From Hypoxylon rubiginosum (lineage: Eukaryota; Ascomycota; Sordariomycetes; Xylariales; Hypoxylaceae): a stretch of 64,000 bases of DNA. Every line of letters starts with the position of its first letter. The stretch's first letter is position 1. Location: the NCBI GenBank assembly GCA_902806565.1, contig CADCXA010000024.1, positions 558,001-622,000 on the forward strand. Reading direction: 5' to 3'. A model generated the notes under the pieces. The model searched no databases. It was not told the DNA's origin and saw only the letters and a program-made list of their open reading frames with translations. Shown here piece by piece: positions 29,237-42,500 of the stretch. Both the position numbers and the translations under genes were made by a program.

Positions 29237-30382
29237 ATGCTACGACCCAGATTAAGGATACCACGGGCCAGTCGGCTATGGCGCCCAGCAATATCATCCC
29301 GTTCAATACATAAAGTACCACAGCTGGAACACTTCCGTCCCCAAGATGGTGTGCCTGGATTGCTATCTGAGGGAGGCTTTGATATCGCATGGACCCAGTA
29401 CATGCAATTCGTTATAGAAAGGCTCAATGCTCTAACTGCCGGTACGTGGGAATCACTCCATGCATAGGTCGAGTCTGCGGTTTTGCCAGAAACGAAAATC
29501 TACTCTTTCAACTCCCGTGTTCTAGCGTTCTAGCGAATGGATGGAATACTTAGGCACCCGAGACCACTATGCTCTAATAGATGATGGAATTGATATCTAA
29601 TAACGGAGATAGGTACCGAATTCGATTCGCAACCGGCTTTGACCATCATCAAGGCGACGGCGCGCGAGCCTCACCATGCACCTATCTTCAATTATGCCTC
29701 TATGGCGCACAATAATGCCTTTTTCTTCGAGAATATCGCGAATCTAGACACGGAAAGACAACAGAACAAGGGAAGCACAGAAGGTAAGTTAGAAGGGAGG
29801 GGGAGAGAAGGATGAAGAACTTCGAGGCTGACAGGCTTGCCTACAGAAAACGACGGCGAGGAAAGGATCCCCCCTTGGCTAAAGCAGGAGCTCGAGAAGC
29901 AATTCAGCTCGATCGAGACGCTCCGCCGCGAATTCCTCACGACGGCGACGGCCATGTTCGGCCCGGGGTTCGTGTGGCTGGTCCGGAACGCGCAGACGAC
30001 CGACATGCGGATCCTGACGACGTACCTGGCGGGGACGCCGTACACGGCGGGGCACTGGCGCCGGCAGGGCGTGGACATGAACACGCAGGGCGTGCGGTCG
30101 CAGGACACGGTCCGGGGCTACCTGGACCGCGCGCAGACGGGCGCGGGCGCCGACACGGGCGGGCAGTTCGTGCCGCAGAGCCAGACGGCGCCCGGCGGCA
30201 CCGACGTCGTCCCGCTGCTGTGCCTGAACACGTGGGAGCACGTGTGGCTGCGCGACTACGGCGTCGGCGCCGGCGGCCGCGGCGGCAAGCGGCAGTACGT
30301 CCAGGAGTGGTGGCGGTGCGTCGACTGGAACAAGGTCGAGAGCCTGGCCACGATCCTGAGGCCCGAGTTCAAGACGAAATAA
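29237..30382 (+). CDS. Mitochondrial small-subunit ribosomal protein mS42/mS43 (SOD-like fold, RSM26/MRP1 type)
   Basis: Three exons: 29237-29441, 29613-29783 and 29847-30382, with introns of 171 and 63 nt. The product is 303 residues. The start MLRPRLRIPRASRLWRPA is a typical presequence, and the ATG at 29237 is the first in frame. The mature part, KVPQLEHFRPQDGVPGLLSE, then FNYASMAHNNAFFFENI, and later PLLCLNTWEHVWLRDYG with EWWRCVDW, follows the iron/manganese superoxide dismutase plan. The metal-binding residues are only partly kept (N-H-N-FFF and WEH), as expected for the mitoribosomal relatives. The protein sits in the head of the mitochondrial small subunit. I cannot distinguish mS42 from mS43 without an alignment. 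The third exon is much more GC-rich than the first two. Confidence 0.82.
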
Positions 30383-31100
30383 AGCAAATGGCCCGCCGGT
30401 GGAATAGGTACCTACCTACCTCCTAGGACCTACCTACCTACCTAGGGTAGAGAGCCCTTTTTTACCCAGCTAACTGACGGGCGGACGGACAGGCAGGCGG
30501 CTTGGTTGTGTAAGATACTCGACATCCCCCTTGTAGATACATTAGGTGCCTACTTAGGGAGGGCCATGAATTATATACCAAAACAAAAATATAACGTGTA
30601 CCAAGTAATTATACGCGCGTGCTATGACTTGAGATTATATTTACTAAAGATTAAAAGTGATGAATGGGTAATACAAGTAATACATTAAGGGACCTCATTA
30701 GAACAATTTAGCGTAGTTTGTAACGAAGAATAACCGTGTCATACCTTGATACAACCATTTATAAGGCAACACTTATTTCTAAAATATGTACAAATTAAAA
30801 TCCCTTCACTTCTACGTCTCTTCTGGACTATCGCCTTCGTATTTAGTATCGGAGTCGTACTGAGTATCGGCGTCTCCCACCCAAACATCATCCGTACACG
30901 GCTGGGAATTTTGTGGGAAGGGAGAAGAAGGCTGGCGCAAGGACGACCAGGTCATCTAAAAACACCTGAGGGGATATCTTTTGTTGAGGGGCTATTCTTT
31001 TTTTTTCTCATGTCAGGCGAAACTCTGGCTCTGTCTCTTCGAGGTACTCCAGACGTCCTATGCGCCATTGTAGCGCGTCGCTGTGCTAATAGATGTATAT
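30383..31100. other. Convergent intergenic region, AT-rich
   Basis: It starts with a dense TACCTACC/CCTAGG repeat patch (30409-30448), followed by AT-rich DNA to 30830. No gene is seen. Confidence 0.5.
30409..30448. repeat. TACCTACC-rich repeat patch with CCTAGG palindromes
   Basis: Tandem TACC units interrupted by two CCTAGG hexamers, in the 3' flank of the mitoribosomal gene. It belongs to the intergenic TACCTAGGTA motif set. Confidence 0.7.
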
Positions 31101-32651
31101 CTAGGAAGATATCACGATGTAATCGATTTTCTCTTCATAAGTATCGGCGTCGTATATGAGCGCCTGTATCATGTCCCTAATTGCTTCATCCGACTCATTT
31201 GTGTTATCAAGGGGTTTAATCGCTTCATCCGTCTCGTCCCCGTCGTCAGGGTCCTCAGTTGCTTCGCCCGTCTCGTCATTGCTGTCAGGGTTTGTATCTA
31301 TGCTGTCAGTATCTGTAGCCGGCTCGTCCGTCTCGTCCGTCTCGTCCGTGCTGTCAGTGCTTGCAGCAGCCGTCCTGGCGCGCAGGGCATCTTCGGCCGT
31401 CGTCAGCATAGTCGACAGGTCGGGACGGTCTTCCGCCTTCCACGCTAGACACCTCGCCAGGAAATCGCGCAGCTCGGGGTCGAGCGTGGGATACTTGGCG
31501 CCGTTCCCTTTAGGCACGATCTCCGTTGCCAACGTTCTAATGCCGTTGTGCTCTGCAGTCCGCGACGCGGGGCCCACGGGCGGGGGCCGCCCGGTGATCA
31601 TGATGAACAGAAGCTAGACCTGTGTCAGTCCTTTTTACTCGTCTCAGCTGGGGGGTTCAGGATCGGTATGGATTACCTTGGATATCTTCCAAGTATTGTC
31701 CGGGGGGCCCGAGGGCACCTCCCACGTCTGTCCGAAGTCGATAAACTTGAGCACCGGGACTATAATGTGTTCCGGGATGCTATTAGTGTTGCCTATCATG
31801 ACTAGGTGCTGTTAGCAGTACCGAGCAATCCTAAATAAGGATTCGACATACCATTTGCCGTGTGTAAATCTGCATGCTCTATTAAAGCCGGTGCTCTGCC
31901 ATCCGTGGGGATTGTCTCTAGCTTGGTTGGCTGGCCTTCGGGGCCGTCCGGAGGATAGGCAAGGGCAACACAGGCTCTTATCACTAAAGGAGATCGTGCC
32001 ATGTTAGTTTTGCCATCCAAACACCCAATGGGGGATATTATGTAGGTACTCACAACAGAGGAAAAAGGACCACAGTATTCGGTTGGGTAACAACTGATTC
32101 CTTCGTTCACATCTAGCCCGTAACGTTTTCAATTCTCCATTTTCCAAATATTCTAATACCGCTATCGGGCCCGTGAGTCTTTTCACGGAGTTCTGTAATC
32201 TATTCTTCGCTCTAGGCCTTTTGCTGGCCAAAGCAGCTAGAGTAGCTCTCTGCGGCTCTGGGTCCTCGTCCCCGGTACGAGATGCTAGTAGTTGCACGAT
32301 ATGGTCCGCTCCACGAAGCCTCTACGGTGAAAACACGTCAACAGCAAGTCCCTATCCCTATAGGCCCTCTGTACCAACCGTCAGAAACCTGATCTCGTTC
32401 TTCAGCTCGCCTTCCTTTCCCGGCTGAGCCACCTTCATGGCAAGCCGCCGGGACTTGGTCGGCGAGAACTTCTCAACGAGGCGGAACGTGAAGCCGTAGG
32501 AGCCGCTACCGATCATGCCTTCGAAGGTGAAGTCTTTGCGATAAAATTCGCTTCCGAAGTACGCCCTCAGCTCGGCCTCGATCTCCTGAGAAGTCTTAGG
32601 AGGAGGATTGGGGGAGCTCGAGCTCGAGCTCGAATTACTGTCGTCATCCAT
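31101..32651 (-). CDS. Protein-kinase-like protein with acidic low-complexity tail
   Basis: Five exons: 32651-32379, 32321-32054, 31983-31852, 31801-31677, 31613-31101. The product is 436 residues with frame intact throughout. Exon 1 has a Ser run, then the Gly-rich loop GMIGSGSYGFTFRL and LAMKVAQPG with the ATP-anchoring Lys. Exon 2 has AVLEYLENGELKTL, a hinge. Exons 3-4 join as HADLHTANVMIGN, the catalytic loop (HxD..N, with A in place of the usual R), followed by LKFIDFGQTWE (DFG). Exon 5 has LLFIMITGR and LRDFLARCLAWKAEDRPDLS, a kinase C-lobe end. The last 70 residues are a Thr/Asp/Glu repeat (STDETDETDE). Key catalytic residues are present, so activity is plausible, but the loop is atypical. 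It resembles fungal accessory protein-kinase-domain genes often near heterokaryon-incompatibility loci. Confidence 0.75.
31155..31365 (-). repeat. Coding low-complexity GTC(A/T)TC-type repeat (Asp/Glu/Thr tail)
   Basis: The C-terminal coding DNA of the kinase-like gene repeats short units such as GACGAGACGGACGAG and encodes a D/E/T/N-rich tail. It is likely length-variable by replication slippage. Confidence 0.55.
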
Positions 32652-33804
32652 AGGTTTAACTAATCAGTCAAATCGAAGAGCTGTCTCGAATGTACATACC
32701 TCCAAGTAAAACAGCTGTCTCGTGAGTTGAAATAAAGCGAACCCCTATGTTCCTTTGTGTGGTTAGGTCACAAAGAAATACACATATGTAGTCTGGTTGC
32801 GGAACCAATAAGAGCATTATATTCGGGTTTATATAAAAAGTATTAAATGAAAAGGGTGACCTCGAGCACGTGTAGACTCTAGTCGTGCTAAAATTGGCCC
32901 ATGAAGGCTACCATAAGCCTTAGTGATGACAGAAGCCGATGTCCTTAGTTACCTAAATAAGGTGGAAAATAGCAGAATAGATGGATGTGGTATCAGTGTA
33001 TAAAAACAAGCGTACATGACATGCCATACACGCATAACATATAATCTATTAACATGTAATTGCTCGAGCAAACCTCATTAATGTATTATAGCTACCATCA
33101 TCCTCTTACTAGCAAGGTCACGAAGAGAAGTGTTCCATCATCGCTCAATTCTTATTCAATCTTCCTTTCCATTGTTTTCGAGAACCCATCTACCGAAGTG
33201 TCCTTAGCGACCTATGTAGCATACATAAACAAATAAGGAGCGTAGATGGTATCGTTTTTTGCGCCCAGCACCGTTTCATTTCATTAATCCAAGAAAGAAG
33301 AAAAAAAAAACAAAAATTCGTCGGTACATCCCCGACGTTACACATCGTAAGACCTTGGTGTCTCGTCTCTCTCGTAGGAGGCGAAGACAAAGGAATAGTA
33401 TCGTGAATAGAAACCAAAAAAAAGGAAACGCTTTGTCTGCTTGCGCAAATCGATATCTGTTCATCATCGTCGTCATAAAACCAAACCACCATATTACCAT
33501 CACCTTTCAGAGCCACCTCCCGTCATGCGTCGTCAACATTCGGCGTCGAGTGTAGACATGAGCGGAGGAGACATCAACGACAAAAATGCCACCACATAAG
33601 ACATTGACGTCATGTATGTAGGTAGGCAGGCAGCACATATATAGCACCACTAGTAGTCGTGGGAATATAGCAAGAGAAAAAGAAAAGAAAATAAGAGAAG
33701 AGAGTGAAGCATAAATCAAATCAGCCGCCCATTAAAAAAACACAACTGACTGACTGACCGACCGACCGACTGGCCGAACACTCTACCTAGGCAGGCAGGC
33801 TAGC
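32652..33804. other. Intergenic, with 3' microsatellite
   Basis: Promoter of the kinase-like gene and 3' flank of the SAM/PH gene. It contains a CTGA/CCGA tetranucleotide run at 33745-33773. No gene is seen; short frames at 33190-33720 lack any feature. Confidence 0.5.
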
Positions 33805-36517
33805 CTAGATCATGTTCCCGTTGACGCTGACCTCGAAGCCCTCGCCCTTCTGCTTGAGGGCCTTGGCCAGCATGAGCTCGCGCATCCAGTCGATGCGCTC
33901 GTCGCGGCTGCGCACCGCGAAGTGGTGCGTCTTGCCGGTCCCGTTAACCGCGCCCTCGAACCCGGGGGTTGCCGCCGCGGTCGTCGCCGCCATCATCGCG
34001 GCCCCGGACCCGACGCTCTGGCTCTCGCGCTTGCGCAGCCGGCGGCCGCTGCTGATGCCGTCGAATCCCTTCGTCACGTTGTCCTGGGGGATCAGCTGGA
34101 AGCTGAACGCCGCCACCGAGTCCGGGTCCGCCGCGCTGTTGTTGTTCTTGGCGCGGCTGATGCTCATGGCCTTGAAGGCGGCGTTGAGCCTGGAGCCCGT
34201 CGATAGCGACGAGCACGCGATGGCGTAGTCGTCGATATCAATATACTCGAGCGCCTTGGACCGCGACGACCGCACCGCCGCCGCCTCGGCGTCCCGGTGC
34301 AGCGCCAGCCGCGTGCCCTTGAGCGTCGCGTACTGGTCGTGCCACTCGTGCCGCAGCATCCGCGTCTTGCGCTTCTTGACGGGCCCCTGGTACGTGACGC
34401 CCTCGGCGTCCTTGGTAGTAGCGGCCGGCGGCGAGAAGCTCGGCGCCGCCGCCGCGGCCATGGGCGCGAAGCCCGGGGCCCGCGACGACGATATCGGCGA
34501 CCACGGGTACTGGGCCCGCGGGGGCGCCTGGAGCGGCTGCAGCGGGCGCGACGGGACCTTGGGCGGGGACCCGGACTTGGGGGAGATGGAGGCCGCGTAC
34601 CTATGGCCCGGGCGGTGGGCGGCGGCGACGACGGGGGTCGCGAACCCGTCCTCCTCGACGGGCGCCAGCGAGGGGCGGCGCGAGGCGCGCGACTGCGAAC
34701 GGGCGAGCATGGGGCTCGCGCGGTAGTTCATGTCGGGCGGGACGGACTGCGAGGCGTCGCGGGCGACGGGCCCCAGCGGGACGGCGGTCAGCGGCACGTC
34801 CATGTCCGAGAAGGGCGTGCCGAAGCGGTACGGCGCGTTCTGCAGCTCGGGCGACCGCGCGTCCGCCCTGTCCATCCGCTGCGGGTACGAGGGCTGCGGC
34901 GTCTGGCTGGCGAGCGCGCGAAGCTGCTGGGAATGGGATTGGGACTGGCGGTGCGATTGCCGCTGCAGTTGTTGTTGGTGCTGCTGCTGCTGCTGCTGAT
35001 GTTGCTGGCCGGCCGGGATGGTAAGCTTGGGAAGGGCACGCAGACCCTCGTGGGGAGCTCGCGCGGCGGCGGGAGAAGTAGTAGGAGCGGGGGGTAATAT
35101 CTCGAAGGGAGGCGTGGGCGGGACCTCGCTCGAGTCGCAGCTGGGGTCGGCGTCCTGGTGCTGGAAGTCGAGGAACTGCCTGACGTTGTCCAGGGGGTCT
35201 CGTGTCTGCAGATTGCGCAGGGCGGCTTCCTGCAGGTACTGGAAGGGGGGTATGCCGGGGCCGAGGACGTCCGAGGAGGCGACCACCGAGGGCACGGCAT
35301 CAGACATGGGCCGCAGCGCCTCAGTGGACGAGGGCCGGTTGATGGCCGGTGCGGTAGATGGGTTCCCTGGATCTCCCGCAACCATGATGATGCCGCCTTG
35401 GTCGACGTCGACGAAGGGGTGATCCTTCTTGAAGGCCTCGATCATCCGTTGCTGTCTCCTGAACTTTGAGCAGTTCTCGCCTTTTGAGCAATGGTGCGGC
35501 TTAGGCATCATCTGCTCAATTCCGACGATTGATACTGACTCTAAGGGAGAGATGATATCTTCGTGAGCTGGTCTCCTCTTACTTTGGCCTCGCTTCAGAC
35601 TCCTGGAACGCTTTAGACTTTGACTTCGTTCGACCAAGTCACCCTCTTCCGGCCTCCGTTCCATTCTTCGCTCTCTTCTCACTTCCCTGCTCTCCTCATC
35701 CTCGATTGGGGTCTCGGGCCTAGGTGACGAAGCTGCTGCGGCCTTGCTGTCTCGTAATACGTGGATCTCCTCCCAAACCTTGGTTCGGACTCCGAAAGAC
35801 TGAATATCCAGCTCTCGCAAGTCTTCGAACTTAAGTGTCATTAAAATAGCACCATTGATATCGTTCTCGACGAACTTCTCGGCAATCGGGATTTCGATGC
35901 CGGCATTTAGCATCCATTGGGCCACTTTCTCTGGTGGCCATACTACTAGGTCGCCCGGGTCCAGCTTCTCGTGCGTGAACTGGAAAGGGCTGCTCCGTGA
36001 ACGGGGCGGCAGCGGGTCGTGAGCGAATGGAAGCCGGATTTCCCCCTCGTACGGTCTGGCCGTCTTCGGCGTTATCGGCGAGAGAGTGAGAGCCTCTTGA
36101 AAGTCGAAGGAATTAAACGACGACGTCGTTGAGGTTCGGAACAGGTGTGGACCTCTCGGTCCCTCGACCGGCTTCGACTCTGCGAAGCCAAACGGGTACG
36201 CGTCGCGAGCCCTGCTCGACCTCGGCGTCTGCACCTCTTCATATGATGAAAGAGTCGTTACACTCGGTTGGCCAGACTGCAAAGTTTGTCAGTTGTCAGT
36301 ACAGTCCACGTCGAATTGGGAATGATGGCGTCCTTAAGCGACTTACAGAATTCAAGCTTATCCGTGGCGAGTTCGGGTCGTCATCTTCTATCTCGCTAAC
36401 TAAATCATCCTCTTCGTCCCATTCGGTGTCTACGATCTCGGTTGCTACCGAGGTCGGTCGCGGGTCGAGCCCTTTTAGGCCGAAGAAAGGGTCATGTAAG
36501 TGACTCTTTTGGCGCAT
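33805..36517 (-). CDS. SAM- and PH-domain scaffold protein
   Basis: Two exons: 36517-36347 and 36276-33805, with a 70-nt intron (GTAAGT to TGCAG). The product is 880 residues. Exon 1 is acidic (TEWDEEDDLVSEIEDDD). A SAM domain spans about residues 165-237: VVWPPEKVAQWMLNAGIEI, then FVENDINGAILMTLKFEDL and ELDIQSFGVRTKVWEEI. A conserved block after it reads HHCSKGENCSKFRRQQRMIE and FVDVDQGGIIMVAGDPG. A long Pro/Ser/Gln-rich disordered region includes a Gln/His run near 34990-35010. The C-terminal PH-like domain (about 680-870) starts TYQGPVKKRKTRMLRHEWHD and ends HHFAVRSRDERIDWMRELML, with a disordered insert. SAM plus PH order suggests a membrane-associated polarity or signalling scaffold. 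It lacks the SH3 of Boi1/Boi2, so no yeast name is given. The second half is very GC-rich. Confidence 0.85.
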
Positions 36518-39500
36518 CTCTCTGTGCGATCGCTCGCTAAATCTGAGCGATTGCGTATTCTACAGCGATCTCTGGGTCAGCCACCGCCGCTTATAATATG
36601 GAGTAAAATCTGGGGATTGGTGGACGACTGCTACTACTAAGACTGACGGGCTTGCTTACCATATTGGATAAACTAATAAGGGAAAATGCGAAAAAGGAAT
36701 TGCGCTTTTTTGGTATCTCTGCCGTCGCCGGCTTACTATTATCTTTGATACTTCTCCGTCTAAACCAAGGGGTATACGAGATATGCGAAGACGAAAAGGA
36801 AAATAGACTCGCTATGAGAAGTCGAAGGACAGGCTTGACGTCGCAAAGGAGAAGAGAGAGGGACTGAAGCACGGCGCGGGCGCTTGCCGAAAGGTATATG
36901 TATGGGTACGAGGTGTATGGTGAAGTACAAGTCCCGGACCGCAACAGACTAATATGCAGGAGGGGAGTGGTACGCTGTGGTGATAATGGGGAGCTAGCCA
37001 CGATGTGATTTGTTTCTCGGGCTTGGACACAACAGGCCAGTAACACTCCTCTACCTAGTCGTTGGTGCGGAGAGGGAGAGTCGCCGACCTAGACTCACCT
37101 ATCGTAGTACGCTTCCCTATCCTAACCCCCTAATAATAGCATCGCTTCTGAGTGTGGGAAACCCCAAAATCCCACGAAGGCCAGAATGCTCCCCACCTCA
37201 TGCCCAGCGTTAAGCCGACGAAAAGGAGAAGGCTGGTTGGACAGAAAGGACATGCGTACCAGAGGATAAATGGGGCTTTTTCGAGTTCTCATTGGTCACG
37301 AATTTCACTACAACCCCGGAGGCAGTCCTCTCTAAGCGCCCGACAGTCAGTCTAAGCACGGCCGGACCAGGGGGGGATTGCCCTTGTCGGCTTTTCCTGA
37401 CTTCTGAACCCGATCAGGCATCGCCTTACAGTGGCCGGTAGAAAGAGTGGCGCACCCTCTAAAACCATCTCGAGTCTAAAGAAACTGCAAACTGCACAGA
37501 GGGACCAACAGTCACTCCCATTGACCATAGAGATGGCCTCGAAAAGCGCCTCAAACACACGTACATATGTACATACGTACATCAGGTACATACACACACA
37601 CATACATACACCACATGAGATGTGGGAGGCCCCTTACGGACAATGCCATGCAATTATTTCACACCTCGATCTTTCTCCGCAAAAGCTGTGCAATGTAGCA
37701 TGGTCTCGGTATCGCTGGTATCACTGGATCACTGGGACTCCCGTGCGACGGGACAAAACCCGCGCTACTGCATAACCGCATACAATTCTTGTGTTCTCGA
37801 ACTCCATTCTAAAGCGGTCTGAAGGGGGAAAATATGCTCTCGTCGTCATTCCTGCGAAGTCGGCCTATGTTGAACGACTTGTGTGGATAGATAGTTGACT
37901 CAATTGACGCCGCAAACCAGGGTACGACAATCCACACGAGCGCTGGCTGGTATCACTGGCGTTAGCATTAGCAATAACAACAGCAATAAGCCCTGGCGGG
38001 ATGCGCATCAAAGTCGGTCTGCATTCTGTGCTCTACTACGTACCTAGCCTAGGTACGCTTCTGCACATGCCAGGAAGAGAAGAGACAGGTAGACAGGAGA
38101 GAACAGCGTCCACTATCCGGTTCAGGTCGGATAGGCGGGCGGGGAGGAGAATACGACGCTGAGCCGGGGGTGCTCTGCCGTAGTTTCTCCACTGCTTATG
38201 CACAATAGACTATCCTACCCCCTTTGCCCCTAGAGTCTTCATCACTACTACCATGCGGTAACCATGCTCCATGCTCCCTATATTCTCTTTCGACCTAACC
38301 CCTCTTCTGTGGCACGTTACGAGACGATGGGATTGGCGTCTTTTTTCACCAAGGCAACCGATTAATCTCGAATGCTTAAGATCAACTCGGAGAATCTAGG
38401 GATTCCCCTCACCAATGGCGGGTTATAGTGAAAAGCCAACGACCTTAACTGAGACCCTATGGGATCCCTAAAGAAGACGTTCGCATTTCTTGAACTGACG
38501 CTCACCCCCCGCGCGCGCGGCAGTCTTGGTGAGATCTGGAGCGGTCCGGTTTACCTAGTGTAGTTTGCCCACGGATCTATCCCATCTTCGGATTCGATGC
38601 GGCCAGTTGTGCGGTGTCGAGGGATGAAAGGAACAAGTTTTGGAAAATTCCACGATCCCTTGCAACAAGGCCCACCGAGGTTTGATACCCAATGATGACA
38701 TATCGCAAAGCTCAGCGTGACCTGGCTGACCTGACTCGCCTGAGTGGCTGCGGACACATGACGGCCGAATATCAGAGGCTTCAGGTACGTGAGTGGCCGA
38801 GTCCCACGATGTGAAAAGGTGAGGAAAATGGAGAAAATGATATTATCCATTCGGAGACTTGGCGGAAGCAAGTGTCTCTCGAATATTCGGTCCCGGTTTG
38901 TGACGAGGTGGAAAGCCACGTAAGATTGGGTAAGGTGGTTGAGAAAGACCTCAATGGTTTTTTCTTCTTCCCTTTCTAATTTGGGCAGGGCTACAGGCAC
39001 AACCGATCAACTTACGAATAAGGCAGTTGGTTATCCACTGGGTAATGGACTGGGTAATCTTGCAACTCCACGAACAGCATGTGGCGGGGGTCACACATTG
39101 TGCTTGCGACTCTGCATGGAAGCAGTAAGTTCCCGCATGCGGTATGCAGCTAGAGAGCTGCTGTCCGTCTGCTCCCCGCGAAGCGAGCTTATACAACCTA
39201 CGTTAGCGCCAGTCAGCACTATCTGCTCTCTCTTTTGTCTCTCTGGCGGAATACACCGACAGTTTGATGTTGATAGAGCGGAATGCAAGATCATCAACAG
39301 ACTATATGGGTCGTCCCAAGGGAGCAAACCAAGATCTAAGACAATCTGATCCTCGCCCGCTGGCAACCATGTAACATATCCGAGTCGGTGACCGACGAAG
39401 ACACTCATGTTGTGAATTCTCGTGTGGGCATGTCTCCGCCGTCGTCATGAAGACTCATCAGACACGGTACTTTGGTAGCTACGGGTCTACAGCCACGTTT

Positions 39501-42500
39501 TTCTGCCTGTAACACGCGTATAAGTAATAGTAATTCTGAGGTCCACATTCGGATCAGCCCTGTTTTGCTTGGAACTTTGAGCGTGGACTCCCCCGATTCT
39601 ATCCGACCTCGAATAGCTTGCAAATTACACAGATACATTGTCACGAGCAACATCCAACCTACACCTACACATCACATAGAGCGGTGTTGAAATGCGAGCC
39701 GTCACTTCTTGACCCCGGCGAAACCGTGTCACTGGCCAATGTTCACCTAGTACGCGTAGGCGGATTCGGAGCCTGTTGTTGCGAGCATCACTTTTTTCGA
39801 TTCGTATGGGCTTCGTCCCCAGAATAAAACGACCGGTGCGGTTTTAAGCGAAGTTGATTCGATCCAATGGAATGGCCAGAACGAAGACTAAGAATCATCA
39901 CATGAGGATTTCTCAATGCGAGTCCTAGCAACCTGGTGGATGGTTGATTCTCCTTTATTCCGAGAGAAATGAGTCCCTCGTGGGATAACGAAGATCTGTG
40001 CTATGCTCCTATGCTATCTGGAGGTTCTAATTCGTTTTTATCTCGTTCATCATTTTTGCCGTTGATAACCCCTGGCCGGTGAATAGGCGAATAGGGTTTG
40101 ACAAGGGAAGACATTCACGAATGCATGTAATCTCACTCGAGCTAGGACCCGATGCCCTTCAGGGGTCCCTTCATCCCTGAACGACAAGCTAAAGCACGGT
40201 CGACAGAGAGGAGAAAATCATCCTATCTCCCGTACATACAAAGGTTAGCAGATCGCGAACTGTTTAATAAAAAACAGCTCGATTTGGCTTAGGTACGATC
40301 TCCACCCGGGCATAAATCCTATATCACAGTTATCACAGTGGATGAAGGAGGATTCGATTTCGGGTGCATCATTCATGGCATCAGCGAGCTAGCAAAGCCG
40401 ACGGAAGATGGACCGGGTCGCAACAGCTTGGCTGCCGGCTGAGGGCTTGCTTTTATGATGATTTGCATCAACCACCTGAAGTCCCGAAGTTCTCGACAGG
40501 GTTGGCAATGACCCTGACCTTGACAGGGCAGCTAGGGCAGCACGCACTCGAGCACAGACTCGATATGTATTTTGCAAATGTCCAACAACTCCACGGGGGT
40601 GGGGCCGGGGAAAGCCTCTATCACTCTATCACATCATTATCAGATTGATGAGGGGGGCTGAAGGACGTCTTTAGAAAATAATGCCATTGTTCGAATGCAT
40701 GCATGATATATGATGAAAACTTTCATAACATACATACTATGTAGATAGGTACGTATACGAGGTACATATCTCAACTGTCACCGTCGCAGTAGCATTCTCT
40801 TAATGCTAGGTTGCTTACGTACATATGCGATATACTACCTACTCTGATGGTATTCGCAAAGACAACACCAGCGCAACGCCAGCGCAACACCAACACACTG
40901 CTATATATCTTATTGAGTAGCATGGCATAAATTAATCAGAACTGTTTATACGGAATAGCCAGACTTTGCGATCCTAAGGATGACGGTGGCATGATGCATA
41001 AGACAAATTAATATGAATATATCTTAGTTAAAACAAAGGTATTGTTCAAATTGTAAAGCCACAGCCCTTTTGCTTTTTGCTTTGACCATATTGCCGGGAC
41101 GGTCGGTGAGAACTTTTGCGTGCAAGGGGCATATTAGCATGACGAAGAGCGACAAGTGACGATGTTACATGGGGCTAATCTCGCGATCGCTTATCATGGG
41201 TGTGGATGGTGTCGAGCAGGAGGAGGAGGTACTCCGTAGGTAATCCGATAATTGTTAACGAGGAGTCAACCGTCCCCCAAACTCATGAGCCCAAATTAGC
41301 CCAAATTAGCTCACATCAAGGCAGGCCGGAATGTGGGCTAATTCAAAAATAGAATAATTATTGACGTCGGTCAAAAAAGTTGCGGGCCAAAAAGTCGAAG
41401 CCAAAAAGTGTGACTCTTAGCGCCCGCCTTGCATTTGCATGGCGGGAAGCGTAGCACGAACTTACAGGACTTTGCACGACTTAGCCCAAATTTAGTTGGG
41501 TTAAGTGATAAGAAGTGGGATAATAATAGTAATATTGGCCAAATTAGCCCATCACGAATTCACGTCGGGTGATCTGGGGTCCAACAGCCGGTCATCTTCC
41601 GGGCTCCTATCATGGATGTTGGAAATCCGGTAAGCCACAACATCCAAACCCCAGAAGCTTCATGGTGGCAGCAGGGTGGCAGACAGGCAGGCAGGGTAGC
41701 ATCTGTGCATGGACCACCGCTTGATTAAAATGATAATGCTGAATAAGGCAACATGGGGAAGCTCTCACCATCCGCTATACCGTACTGAGCTTAGTCGGGC
41801 TAGGCTACATTCGTCTCTACTCTCTCTGTTTGGCTGATCTGGTTAGGAAGAGGGAAGGGGTCCCTTGATGCCGTGTCTTGGCAATCCGGGATCCGTGAGA
41901 TTTTGCATACGGATCCACAACGAACCCATCAACCCATCTGCCCACCACCACCACTGCATCACCACCTAGTAACAGATCCACTTATCGACGCTAATGGGAA
42001 CTTCCCGTCTTCGAACGAAGATTGGTTAAAGAGCTCGTCTTCCATTTTCACCAATGTCACCCTCCATCATGAATTAATCCCGGTTCGTCAGGGATCTACC
42101 TAAAGTAGCTTCCGAGCTCGAGCCAATCCTCAGCCCGAACGCTTACTTTGTCACATCAACTAAGATTTCGGCTAAGCCCGCTACTGGCGCCAACTTTCCC
42201 TGAGCCTCGAATCAACGAGCTTGACTGCCCTTTTGCTTCCCAAGCTCCTCCAAGCACCTATCACCATTTACCCAATGCTATTATCTGATTGGTTCTTTGT
42301 TAATTTCCATCTTGTATTCGAAATATACTCGCCGGTACCACAGCAACCAACGTTCGAGCCCTAACTACCTAGTAGTAATCCAGCCACAAACATTCCTATT
42401 TCTCATAACTGACCTCATGTACATCTCGGGCAAAACACACCGTGGATATACATGGCTTTCACCCCCCCTCGGCTGCGGGCATTCTGGGTAGAGTCGGCGC

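Noticed and set aside
34297..35097. 266-codon frame opposite the SAM/PH gene
   Set aside because: Arg/Gly-rich low-complexity shadow of the GC-rich second half of that gene.
38551..39000. 149-codon open frame on the minus strand in the gene-free region
   Set aside because: No domain, no homology I recognise, overlapping open frames on the other strand and no splice support. It looks like chance.
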